From contig CAMLSD010000014.1 in NCBI GenBank assembly GCA_946482595.1, positions 1 through 62,534 on the forward strand: a DNA stretch of 62,534 nt, written 5' to 3'. Below, in pieces: positions 9,200-19,700 of the stretch. The notes below the pieces were generated by a model. That model saw only the letters and a list, made by a program, of their open reading frames with translations, did no database searches and was not told the origin of the DNA. The translations under genes and the position numbers were made by a program. Source of the stretch: an uncultured Comamonadaceae bacterium. Lineage in GTDB: Bacteria > Pseudomonadota > Gammaproteobacteria > Burkholderiales > Burkholderiaceae. The stretch's first letter is position 1. Every line of letters begins with the position of its first letter.

Positions 9200-10221
9200 G
9201 GCCGGGTCCCCGCCGCAGACTGTGGGCCGTGCTGGCAGTGATCGCGCTGGCAGCGGCCTGCTCGCGCCAGGGCGACGCCGACGCCCCCGCGGCCAGCGCC
9301 ACGGCTGCGTCTGCCGCCGCACCGCCGACCGCACAGGCGTCGGCAGCGTCAGCGCCGCCCGTAGCACTGCTGATGGCCGTGCCGGAAGGCGACGCGGTGC
9401 ACTGGCGGCGTGTCGATGCGACCTCGGGGCAGGCGGTGGCACTGGGCCAGGCCAGGGCGCCGGTCGAACTGCTTGCACTGGACGACACCACCGGCGAGTT
9501 CTACTTCAGCGCCGAGGGCGGCCTGTGGCGGGACAGCTGGCGCCAGCCCGCACAACCGGCCATGCGACTGGCCGGGCTGCCGCCGCTGCGCGGCGTGCTG
9601 CACGCCGTCTGGGTCGACGCGGCCGACGGCGCGCTGCGTGCCATCGAGATGCGCGAGGCCACTGCGACCGAGCAGCGCGGCATGAAGGTCGAACCGCCTG
9701 ACGCACAGCCCTACTGGGCCGTGATGTGGAGGCTGCAGGGCGCGGCGTGGGTGCAACACGAACAGCAGGCCACCGCCTGGGGCGTCGACGGATCCGTGGG
9801 TCCGGCCGTGCTGGACCCGCTGCGTCACGAGCGGGGCCGTTCGGCACGGCGGGTTGACGATGCGGCCTCGTGCATCAGCCTGTGCGACGAAGACACCGAC
9901 ACGCCGCCCGGTATAGCCGCGGACGTGGCCGAGGAGTGGCGACAACTGCCGCACAGCGGTGGCCGCTTGCGCTTCGGTGTGGCCCTGGCCGACCGCTGGC
10001 AGCCGGTGGGCCCGGTCGTGTGGCTTGCGCCAGGCGTTGCGGCCAAGATGGCCACGCCGGCGCAGCCCGAGGGCCTGCGCCTGCTGCACAACGGCCGGTG
10101 GACCCTTGTCTGGCCGCAGGCCGCGGGCGCACTGGTCCAGGCGACGACCCTGGTGAATCTGGAGACAGGCACGGCCACGCCGCTGCCGGCCAGCGTCACC
10201 CTGCCGGCGTGGGTTCAGTGA
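9196..10221 (+). CDS. Putative lipoprotein of unknown function
   Basis: This 341-residue protein starts at the ATG overlapping the methyltransferase stop. It has an Arg-rich n-region, a hydrophobic segment and a lipobox LAAAC with Cys22, so it is probably exported and lipid-anchored. A low-complexity Ala/Pro/Ser linker (residues 28-55) follows, then a soluble domain rich in Trp and short beta-strand-like stretches. That domain includes a Cys-containing segment (SCISLCDED). I do not recognise the family. Translational coupling to a methyltransferase is unusual for a lipoprotein but gives no clear function. Confidence 0.7.
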   Translation: MRPGPRRRLWAVLAVIALAAACSRQGDADAPAASATAASAAAPPTAQASAASAPPVALLMAVPEGDAVHWRRVDATSGQAVALGQARAPVELLALDDTTGEFYFSAEGGLWRDSWRQPAQPAMRLAGLPPLRGVLHAVWVDAADGALRAIEMREATATEQRGMKVEPPDAQPYWAVMWRLQGAAWVQHEQQATAWGVDGSVGPAVLDPLRHERGRSARRVDDAASCISLCDEDTDTPPGIAADVAEEWRQLPHSGGRLRFGVALADRWQPVGPVVWLAPGVAAKMATPAQPEGLRLLHNGRWTLVWPQAAGALVQATTLVNLETGTATPLPASVTLPAWVQ

Positions 10222-10251
10222 CCGCTGCGCCGGCCGGCCCCGCACCGCGGC

Positions 10252-10998
10252 TCAGGCCGTACGCAGCAGGCAGTGGCGTGTGTGCACGATGCGGTTGTCG
10301 ATCGACTGCCGCACGCCGCGCTGGGCCGACTGCACCGAGTCCTGTCCGCCCTGGGCGGAGGTATCGACGCCGTTCTTCCACTCGCAGTGGACGTGGCTGC
10401 CCTCGTTGAACACCAGCGTGGCGCCCAGGCTCCGGGCCACACTGGCGATGTCGGCATTGTTGCCCTTGATGTCCAGCGCATAGCCGGTCGAATGCTTGCC
10501 CTGGGCCGGCTTGGCCACCGGGGCATAGGCCAGCATCAGGGCCTTGGGGTCGCGCTTGGTCTTCTTGAAGATGTCGGCCGCCTCGATGACGGCCTTCAGG
10601 TCACGTTTGCCCTGCTTGACCAGCGCATGCCGCTTGAGGATGGTCTCGTGCGATGACTTGTCCTTCGGCTCGCCGGGCTTTTTCGACTTGCGATAACCGG
10701 TGGCCGGATCCGGCTTGTTGGTGTTGAGCGAGGCCTTGATGGCCGCCAGGGCCTCCTTGTGGCGCGTGTCGATGGCCAGCCCTGCGCAGTGATCGAGCGC
10801 CTCGAGCAGCACCTCCCAGTGGTAGTTCACCTTCCAGTACAGCTGCTCCTCGGACAGATAGCCCGAGATCACCTTGGACGACTGCGGGAAGAAGGGGTGG
10901 ATCTTCTCGATGATGCCGTCCGTGACGGGAATGGTCTGGACCTTGGGGTCGACGAATGCGGTGGCCGAGGTGTGTCTCGGCTCGGGCGTGCTGGCCAT
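10252..10998 (-). CDS. M15-like (VanY-type) peptidase domain protein without signal peptide
   Basis: This 248-residue protein starts at ATG 10998, preceded by GGGAG 7 nt upstream. The C-terminal third has the zinc-peptidase M15 pattern: KHSTGYALDI (His169, Asp176) and SHVHCEW (His204, Glu206). This is typical of D-Ala-D-Ala carboxypeptidases and phage or VanY endopeptidases that cut peptidoglycan stem peptides. Residues 1-130 form an uncharacterised N-terminal region (IIEKIHPFFPQ, YWKVNYHWEVLLEALDH). No signal peptide is visible, so it would need another export route such as lysis or a secretion system, or it acts on another substrate. It is a single gene, convergent with the lipoprotein gene. 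Confidence 0.72.
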   Translation of the reverse strand: MASTPEPRHTSATAFVDPKVQTIPVTDGIIEKIHPFFPQSSKVISGYLSEEQLYWKVNYHWEVLLEALDHCAGLAIDTRHKEALAAIKASLNTNKPDPATGYRKSKKPGEPKDKSSHETILKRHALVKQGKRDLKAVIEAADIFKKTKRDPKALMLAYAPVAKPAQGKHSTGYALDIKGNNADIASVARSLGATLVFNEGSHVHCEWKNGVDTSAQGGQDSVQSAQRGVRQSIDNRIVHTRHCLLRTA

Positions 10999-11308
10999 GG
11001 GTTGCTCCCGACGGTGATCGGCTGGCGGCGCCTCGCTCCGCACGGCCGACCGGTGTGTTGATGCAGGTTGTGCCCTTGGGCATCACCGCGCAGCGGCCGA
11101 GGCGTCCGCTGGCGTGCGGCATCGACCACAGTCTGCGCCAGCGTGCACCGGGCGTCCAACACAAGTATGGGGAGATGAGGGTCATGCCGTCTGTACCCCG
11201 AACAGGCGACACCCCGGACACCGGCCCTCATCCTTTTGTCGGAGGCCCCATGTCTTGTGGACACCGCAGTCGGGCGCCAGAATGGGCACGGGCTTGCAAG
11301 GGATCCTG

Positions 11309-11974
11309 ATGAAGCTGCTGCTGGTCGACGATCACGCGCTGTTCCGCGAAGGCATGGAGCTGGTGCTGCGACACCTCGATCCGCAGGCCGGGATCCTGCA
11401 TGCGGTGAATGTGCAGGAGGCCCTGCACGTGATCGGCCAGGAGGTCGGGCTCGACCTGGTCCTGCTCGACCTGCACATGCCCGGCATGGTGGGCCTGGAT
11501 GCCCTGCTCACGCTGCGCGCGCGCGCCGAAGGCACTCCCGTGGTCGTGCTGTCGGGCAGCGAGGACGTGCAGGTCGTCTGGCAGGCGATCGAGGCGGGTG
11601 CCATGGGTTTCATCCAGAAACAAACCGACTCCCGCACGATGATGGCTGCATTGCGGGTGGTGCTGAGCGGCGGCATCTACCTGCCACCGGTGTGCCTGGC
11701 CGGCGGCGCACGGCGCCCCGGGGCCACGACCACTGAACTGCCGGCGCGTGAACGCATTGCGCGCCTGGGGCTGTCCGGGCGGCAGGCCGAGACCCTGGCC
11801 AAGGTCGTGCAAGGCAAGTCCAACAAGGTCATTGCACGCGAACTCGGCATCAGCGAGGCGACGGTCAAGACGCATCTGTCCGCGGTGTTCGCTGCGCTGG
11901 ACGTGCACAGCCGCACCGAAGCGGTGTATGCGATCGCGCGCATGGGCCTGCGCCTGCAGGACTTCGAGGCATGA
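11309..11974 (+). CDS. LuxR/NarL-family response regulator
   Basis: This 221-residue protein has an N-terminal receiver domain with the acidic pocket VDDH (residues 6-9), phospho-acceptor Asp54 (LLDLHMPG) and Lys104. A LuxR-type helix-turn-helix lies at about residues 155-215 (GKSNKVIARELGISEATVKTHLSAVF). The start was placed at ATG 11309 (AAGG upstream); an in-frame ATG at 11282 would add nine residues. Its stop overlaps the start of a hybrid histidine kinase, making a two-component pair that probably controls the giant oxidoreductase fusion gene immediately downstream. Confidence 0.92.
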   Translation: MKLLLVDDHALFREGMELVLRHLDPQAGILHAVNVQEALHVIGQEVGLDLVLLDLHMPGMVGLDALLTLRARAEGTPVVVLSGSEDVQVVWQAIEAGAMGFIQKQTDSRTMMAALRVVLSGGIYLPPVCLAGGARRPGATTTELPARERIARLGLSGRQAETLAKVVQGKSNKVIARELGISEATVKTHLSAVFAALDVHSRTEAVYAIARMGLRLQDFEA

Positions 11975-13797
11975 GTGCGGCCATGCCCGTCGACCCCCCT
12001 GGCGATACGGCGCCTGAATCGCCCGCCGAGGCCCTCGGCGCCGCCAGCGAGGTGCCGCCCACGATGCTGCCCGAACGGGTGCGACTGCTGGCCGAGCAAT
12101 CGGTCGGTGCGGCTGCCTCCACGTTTGTCGGTGCGCTGCTGATCGCCGTGGTGCTGGCCTCGGACGTGGTGCCGTTGTGGGTTGCCGCCTGGGTGCTGCT
12201 GTACCTCGGACCGGCGCTGTGGCGGGTGCGCTTCAGCCGGCAGGTCATCGCCGGCCAGCGGGCACGCGACGACCGCGCGCTGCGCCACTACCTGGGCTTC
12301 GCGATCTTCAACGGACTGTGGACAGGCTCGCTGCCGCTGCTCTTCTTCGCGCACCTGTCGGTCGAGTCGCGCGTGGCACTCACGGTGGTGACGCTGCTGG
12401 CGCTGACGGCCGGCGCTGCGACGTTTGCGTCCTACCGCACCGGTTACCTGTGGGTGCTCGGCCTGGCGCTGCCGGCGCTCACCTACGACTGGGCCGTGTA
12501 CGGCGGTGAACGCTCCTGGATCGTGGTGGTCACGCTGTGCGTGTTCGGTGTGCTGATGGTGCGCCTGTCGCGTCACCTGGGCGACGTGTTCGAACGCTCG
12601 GTGGTGATCCGGTTCGAGCGCGAGCAGGTGGTCGAGCAATTGCGGCGCGAAAAGGCACTGACCGATGCGGCACGCCAGCGCGCGGAGGAGGCCAATCGCG
12701 CGAAGTCGCGCTTCCTGGCCAATGCGAGCCACGATCTGCGCCAGCCCGCCCATGCGCTGGGCCTGTTCACCGGCGTGCTCGAAGACACCGCGCAGACTCA
12801 GCAGCACCGCGACATCGCACGCCACATCGCCGCGGCCAGCCGTGTGCTGGGCGAGCTGCTCGACAACCTGCTCGACATCTCCCGCCTGGATGCCGGCATC
12901 GTCGAGGTCGCGCCGCACCCGGTGGCCCTGCGGCCCTTGCTCGAGCGCCTGGCAGCCGATACGCGTCGTCTGGCCGGGCCCCGGCCGCTGTCGATCGAGG
13001 TGGAGTGCGACGACCTCATCGTCATGCTCGACCCGGTGCTGGTCGAGCGCTCGCTGCGCAACCTGCTGGACAACGCACTGAAGTTCACCGAACAGGGCCG
13101 CATCGTCCTGTCGGCCCGGGCCCAGGACACGTGGCTGGTGCTGGCCGTGGCAGACAGCGGCTGCGGCATCCCGCCCGAAGAGCACGCGCTCGTGTTCGAG
13201 GAGTTCTATCAGGTGGGCAATGCCGAACGGGACCACCGCAAGGGCCTGGGGCTGGGCCTGTCGATCGTCGCGCGGCTCACCACCCTGATGGAGGGCACGG
13301 TGCAGGTGTCGTCCGCTCCAGGTGAGGGCACACGCTTTGCGTTGCATCTGCCGCTGCGCCCGGTGAGTCAGGACGATGCCAGCCCAGGCACGATGGCCGT
13401 GCCGCGGGTCGAGCTGGCGGGCTGGCGCGTGCTGGTCATCGACGACGAAGAGCTGGTGCGCGCCGGCATGCGCGAGCTGCTGTGCTCCTGGGGCGCGCAG
13501 GTCGACGAGGCCGAGGGCCTGCAGGCCGCACTCGCCCGCCTCGATGCACTCGGCGACACCCCAACGCCGCCCTGGCGCGTGTGCCTGTGTGACCTGCGCC
13601 TGCGCCACGGCGAAGACGGCATCGTGTCGGCGCAACGCCTGCGCGAGCGCCTGCCCGACCTGCCGATCGTGCTGATCACCGGCGACACCGCTCCCCTGCG
13701 CATCGAGCAGGCCACCCGATCCGGGCTGCCCCTGCTGCACAAGCCGGTCAGCCCTGAACAGCTGGCCCACACGCTGCGCAGCCTGGCCGAGGCCTGA
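11971..13797 (+). CDS. Hybrid sensor histidine kinase with C-terminal receiver
   Basis: This 608-residue inner-membrane kinase has several hydrophobic helices in residues 45-205 that form a membrane sensor without a large periplasmic loop. A coiled stretch leads to the HisKA box NASHDLRQPAHALGLF (His about 253). The HATPase_c domain has NLLDNALKFT and GLGLGLSIV. A C-terminal receiver has IDDEE and phospho-acceptor CLCDLRL (Asp about 540). The ATG overlaps the response-regulator stop. The receiver would allow feedback or phosphorelay to the LuxR partner. Only 1 nt separates this gene from the 1,968-codon fusion gene, so all three are probably one transcript. Confidence 0.92.
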   Translation: MSAAMPVDPPGDTAPESPAEALGAASEVPPTMLPERVRLLAEQSVGAAASTFVGALLIAVVLASDVVPLWVAAWVLLYLGPALWRVRFSRQVIAGQRARDDRALRHYLGFAIFNGLWTGSLPLLFFAHLSVESRVALTVVTLLALTAGAATFASYRTGYLWVLGLALPALTYDWAVYGGERSWIVVVTLCVFGVLMVRLSRHLGDVFERSVVIRFEREQVVEQLRREKALTDAARQRAEEANRAKSRFLANASHDLRQPAHALGLFTGVLEDTAQTQQHRDIARHIAAASRVLGELLDNLLDISRLDAGIVEVAPHPVALRPLLERLAADTRRLAGPRPLSIEVECDDLIVMLDPVLVERSLRNLLDNALKFTEQGRIVLSARAQDTWLVLAVADSGCGIPPEEHALVFEEFYQVGNAERDHRKGLGLGLSIVARLTTLMEGTVQVSSAPGEGTRFALHLPLRPVSQDDASPGTMAVPRVELAGWRVLVIDDEELVRAGMRELLCSWGAQVDEAEGLQAALARLDALGDTPTPPWRVCLCDLRLRHGEDGIVSAQRLRERLPDLPIVLITGDTAPLRIEQATRSGLPLLHKPVSPEQLAHTLRSLAEA

Positions 13798-13798
13798 C

Positions 13799-16700
13799 GT
13801 GGCGCCGCCGCTGTCGCGCGCCCTGGTCGACTGGCTCGTGCCCCAGGCTCGCGATGCCGCGGGCTGCATCGAGCTCGACACGGTCATCGTCGGATCAGGC
13901 TACGGCGGCAGCGTGGCGGCGCTGCGCCTGAGTGAACGCGGCCATCGCGTGGTGGTGCTGGAGCGCGGCAGCGAGTACCTGCCGGGCGAGTTTCCCAACA
14001 CCGCCGGCCAGCTCGTCAAGTTCGCCCGGGTCCACGGCCCCGACGGCCCGATCGGCAACCCCAACGGCCTGTTCGACCTGCGCGTCGGACAGGGACTGGG
14101 CGCGTTGGTCGCCAGTGGCCTGGGGGGTGGCAGCCTCATCAACGCCGGCGTGATGATGCGCCCCGACCCCGACGTGCTGGGCCAGCCGGAGTGGCCGGCC
14201 GAGATCCGCCACGCGCTGGACGGGCGCCAGCCTGACGGCGTGAGCCTTGAGGCCGGCTTCGAGCGGGCCGGGCAGATGCTCGGCACCCACAGCGCCGAAT
14301 CGCTGGCCGGCCTGCCCAAGGCCCGGGCACATCAGCGGCTCGCCTCGGTGTTGAACGCCGCGACCTCGCCGGCCGAACTCACGATCGACCTGGCGCACTG
14401 CACGAAGTGTGGCGACTGCTTCACCGGCTGCAACGTGCCCGGCGCCAAACGCACGCTGACGAGCAACTACCTCGCAAAGGCCGAGGCACACGGCGCCGAA
14501 CTCGTCACACGCTGCCTCGTGCATGCGCTGTGGCCCACCGACGACGGGCGCTGGGCCGTGCGGGTGCTGGCCACCGAACATGCCCACGATGCGCAGCGCC
14601 TGAGCGACGCCGTGGCCATGCACGGCCACACCCTGCTCGCCCGGCGCGTGGTGCTGGCGGCCGGCACCTTTGGCAGCACCGAGCTGCTGCTGCGCTCGCA
14701 GCGGCTGGCCGCCGGCCGCCTGACTCTGTCACCGGCCCTCGGCACCCGCCTGAGCGGCAACGGCGACAGCATCACCGCCCTGGCCGACCTGCCCGAGGTC
14801 GTCGGTGGTGTCGGCCGTGGCGCGCAGACTGGCCCGGACGCCGCCTTGGCGGCCGGACCGGAAGGCGCTGGCATCGGGCCCACCATCACCACCGTGATCG
14901 ACCGGCGTGATCGGCTCGCACTGGACGAACGCCTCGTGATCCAGGACGGCGCAGCACCCGGCGCGCTGGCACGCGCCTACCAGGAGATCCTGGCAACGAC
15001 CTGGTCGCTGCACCACCTGGGGCGAACATGGCGCACGCCGCGCAGTGTCGGCCGATCGGACCCGCTGGCCGCCTCACCGGCATTGGCACGCCACACCCAG
15101 ATGCTGCTGACGATGGGCCACGACGGATCGGCCGGACGCATCGTGTGGCTGCCCGAGATGGATGGGGCGGTGCCGTACTGGGTGCGTCCCGAGGAGCAGC
15201 CCACGCACCGGCACCAGCAGCGGGTGTTCGACACCCTTCAACGCGGCAGCGGGGGGGCCGTGCACCTGCACACGCCGCTGTGGCGCGCCCTGCCCGCGGG
15301 TGTGGCCGCGCTGGCCGACCCGCCACTGCCCGAGCCGGTGTCGATGACCGTGCACCCACTGGGCGGCTGCCCGATGGGCGACAGCTTCGCTCAGGGGGTC
15401 GTCAACCACCTCGGCCAGGTATGGAAGGGGCCGAACGAGCTGTGGCCGGGGCTGCAGGTCCTGGACGGCTCGATCGTGCCGACCTCGCTGGGCTGCAACC
15501 CGCTGTGGACCATCACCGCGCTGGCTGAACGTGCCATGGCCTACGAACCTGCACATGCCCCGGCAGCATGCGGGCCGGGCGGGTCACCGCCGAAGGCCAC
15601 GGCGCCCCGGGTGCCACGTGCACCCCGGGCGCCCGTGCTGACCGACAGCGAGGCACAGGTGTTCGACCTGTCGGTGAGCGAACGCCTGGTGCAGGCCCGG
15701 CTGCCGCTGCGCGGTGCCCTGCATGCGGCACTGGCCCGGGACGCGGTCCAGGCAGACCTGCAGCTCGACATGCGCGCGCATGACTGGTCGGCCGTCTGGG
15801 ACCAGGATCCCCTGCACCGCCTGACGCAGGTGCAAGGGCGGCTGCGACTGGTGGCGGTGCCGGCCGACGATGGCGCACCGTCGCGTCGGGCCGAGTACCG
15901 CGTGGCCAGCGGCCACATCGACCTGTTTGCGTGGTCGCCATCCTGGCCGGTGCTGGGTGTCATCCGAGGGCTGGCCGGCCTGCCGCGGGTGGGGCTGACC
16001 TGGTGGCTGATGCGCGGCCGGCGCGACCTGGCGCGCGACGGCTGGCCCCTGGTGCAACGGCTGCTTCGCGAGCACCGCACCGTGCTGGCGCTGGCCTGGC
16101 AGGCCACGCAGCAGCGCCAGGTGCGGTATGACCTGCAACTCGCGCTGCATCACCAGCTCGATGCCCCCGCGGCGCCCCAGCACCTGCATCTGGTGGGCGT
16201 CAAGGACGTCGGCTATGCCGCGAGCTGGTCGCAGATCTTCACCCACATCGCCCGGCGCTGGGGCCGGCCGCGTGGCGACGATGACCACAGTGGTGTGCGC
16301 AGGCCGCAGCAGTTGCGCCTGCCGCTGGCCGAGCAGCTGACCCAGCCACGCCTGTGGCTGTACGCACAGAAGGGCGCAGGGCGTGGCGGGCTGCCGGCAT
16401 GGCGTGCCGATGCGGCGGCGCAGTTTTCGATGGACCTGCAGTCGGCCCTGCGCGATACGCCGGCCGCGGTGCACGGTCCGGGCGACAGTGTCGAGGCGAT
16501 GCAGTCGCTGCTGGCCTATCCGGCGCTGCTCGGCCGCTGGCTGCTGTTGACGCGGGGCATGGAATGGCGCCGCCCCGACTATTCCAACAGACCGGTGCTC
16601 GACGACGCCAGCGCTGAGGACGTGGCCCTGCGCGTGGTGCTCGCCAACGGCAAGGTCCACGCTCTTGCCCCGGAAGAGACCACCTTGTGGGTGCCACGCG

Positions 16701-19700
16701 GCCACTCGTCCAGCGACGACGGCCGCGAGGACCCCTCTCCCCTGCCGCTGCGCCTGTGGCGTTACCGGCAGATCGATCTCCAGACACGGGAGCCGGTGCC
16801 CACGCCCGTACAACCCGGGTCCTGGTGCGGACATCCGGTGCGCCAGGCCCGGGTGGTGTTGCTGATGCACGCCTTCGACATGTCGGGCCTGTCGTTCACC
16901 TTCAAGACGACCGATCGCAACTTTGCCGAACACCTGCATGCGCAGGGCTGGGAGGTGTGGATCCTTGACTCGCGCATGAGTCCACGCACCCGCGCTGCGA
17001 TCGAGCCCTGCACCGTCGACCAGCTGGGCCTGATCGACGCGCCGGCAGCGGTCGACCACATCCTGGCCGTGCTGGCCGCCGAACTCGACGGGCCGGCCAC
17101 GGGCGTGCCGCCCGACCCGCTGCAGATCCATGCCTTCGGCCAGTGCATGGGCGCCGCGGCACTGCTGATCGGGCTGCTGCACGGCCGGCTGTCCTATCCG
17201 TTGCTGGAGGCCCCGCACGCTTGCTCCTCGGCCGGCCACAGGCCGCCGCTGTGCCCCAAGCTGGCGAGCCTGGTGACCAGCCAGACCCATCCGTTTGTCG
17301 TGGGTTCGCGCGCGGCGCAGACCAAAACACGCATCCCCGCCTGGCTGCGCGACCTGGCCGGCCGCACGATGGTGCCGCTGGCCGTTCGCGGCCCGGTGGT
17401 CTCGCTCGCCGAGACCCTGGCCGACCGGCTGTTCTCGGGCCTGCCCGTGCCCGCCGGCGAACATTGCCCGGCCGAGGGCGAGGTCGAGCGACAGCACGAT
17501 GACGATTGCGCCACCTGCCGCCGCGTGCGTTTCCTGCTCGGGGGCATGTATGCCCATGCCCAGATCAATGCCGCCACGCACGCCGCCCTGCCCCGCCTCT
17601 TCGGGGCCGGCAGCGTGCGGCTGTTTGCCCAGGGTGCCAAGTTCTTCGACCAGGAGCGCCTGTGCTCCGAAGACGGTTTTCACGTGCATGCCACCGACGA
17701 TGCGATCGCTCGCCACCTGGCCCTGCCGCTGCGGTTTGTCCATGGTGAACTCAATGATCTGTTCGACGCCGAAAGTGCGCGTCGATCGGCCGCCCACTTT
17801 CGCCGCATCCACCCCGGGTGGGCCGATGCCTTCGGGTGTCGTGACCCCGGCGGGGACACGGTGGAGGTGTGCGACATCATCGAGGGCCACGGCCACCTGG
17901 ACGTGCTGATCGGACAGCATGCGATGCGGTCCGAGAACGGCCGGGCGAGCACCTACGACCGCCTTGCGGCGCTCTTGAACGAGGCCTGGTCGCGTGCGCA
18001 GGCCGCGCCCTCGGCCGCTGCGTCACCGGCACCGGTGGACACGACGCTGCGGCTTCCCCAGGCCGGTCCGTTTTTCGGTCCAGTGGTTGAATCCGATGGA
18101 CAGCGCCGCCTCGGCCTCGCCTTCGTGCTCGACAACGGCCAGGCCCACGGTCGCCAGGGTCCGGACGATCACGCGATCGCGCTGGTCTGGCCGCGAGGGC
18201 GGCGCTCGCTGGCACGCCTGGTGCCGCTTGAGGTCAGTTCGCTCGATCCGGCTGTGCCGGCGCTGCATGGCTTTCGCGGCCCGGGCCGTGGGGCCGGTCG
18301 GCCTGGCCTGCGTGTGGCGCATGGCCAGGTGGCGCTGGTTGAAGGCATGGCCGCGTGTGACCTGCGCATCGAGTGCGCCTCGCACACCGCAGGGCTTGCG
18401 CTGACGCCGGCGTCGGCCTGGCAGGCGATCGCCGACGCCCGAGCCGAGGCGGCCGAGCTGGTGCGCCTCATGGACCTGCCCTTTGCGCCCACGTTGTCCG
18501 CGCAGCGCAGGCAACCCGGCGCCTCCGCCGTGCCACGCGCGATGTTGCCGCGCGCAGCGCTTGCGTCGCCTGCAGCCACCGGGCCGGCACAGGCACCGAC
18601 CCAGGAAGCTGTGCAGGTGCTGCTGGGCTGCTGCCGCTCGCCGGGCCTGGCGATCGACCATGTGCGCGCAGAGCAAAGCCTGCGTCAGGCCTGGCAGGCC
18701 CTGCACCAAGGTTCGATCCAGCCTCAGATGCTGCTGATGCTCGGCGGGCAGATCTACGCCGAGCGGCCACTCGCCCTGGCCGAGCCCCTCAGTGCGATGG
18801 AGCGCTATCTGCATCGCCACCATCAGTCATTCACCACCGCGGCGATGCGCCGACTGCTGGCGAGCCTGCCGGCGGTGTGCCTGCCGGACGATCACGAGTT
18901 CATCGATGACTATCCGGCGGGCAGGCCACTGTTTCGGGGTGAGGCGTCCCGGCCCGCCTATGCGCTGCGGCGCGAACGGCTGGCTCGCGAGACGGTGCGT
19001 CAGGCCGCACGCGCGTATCAGTGCATGGCACTGCCGGAGACGCTGCGCACACAAGGGTGGTTCACCTGCGAGCTGGGGGACGTTCGATTTTTCGTGCTCG
19101 ACACCTGGTTGCACCGGCGCCGCAGCGCCCGCGCAGGCGTGCGGCACATCATTCATCCGCTGGCGCGCCAGGCCTTTGCAGCCTGGCTCGAGGCACGCGA
19201 CGCACAACATGGCCCCGGGCGCCTGCATGTGCTGGTTAGCGCGAGCGCCCTGTTCCCGGCCCGCCTGCCCGGCGCCGATCCGGCCAGCCCACGGGTGAGC
19301 CATACCTTGATCGGCGAGCGCGACGAACGTGCCTGGCTGCTGACGCAGTTGATGCAGCATGTGCCTGGCCGCTTCCTGCTGGTGTCCGGAGACCATCACC
19401 ACAGCGGCATCGGGACGATCCAGCTCGGCGACACCCCGGTCGGCGCCTGGGTGCTGGCGCCGCCATGGCACGCGCCGATGCGTGCCATGAATCTGCCGGG
19501 CGATGCCCTGTGGATGCAGGAGTCGGTGACGCTGCCTGATGGCACCTGCCTGAGCCTCGCGGCTGCCGGTGGCCTGCTGCCGAGACCCGGCTCGGGTCAC
19601 GGTGTGCTCAGGTGCGTGCGCACCGATGACCGGTGGTCGATCTCGCTCGAGGTACGGCTCGACGACCCGGTGACGCAGCCACCCTGGCCACCCGTGCTGC

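Noticed and set aside
11677..13887. A 736-codon minus-strand frame opposite the response regulator and kinase
   Set aside because: The plus-strand genes have clear motifs; this frame has none and mirrors them.
15584..17920. A 778-codon minus-strand frame inside the giant fusion gene
   Set aside because: It is antisense to a continuous recognisable protein and shows the low-complexity composition of a frame shadow.
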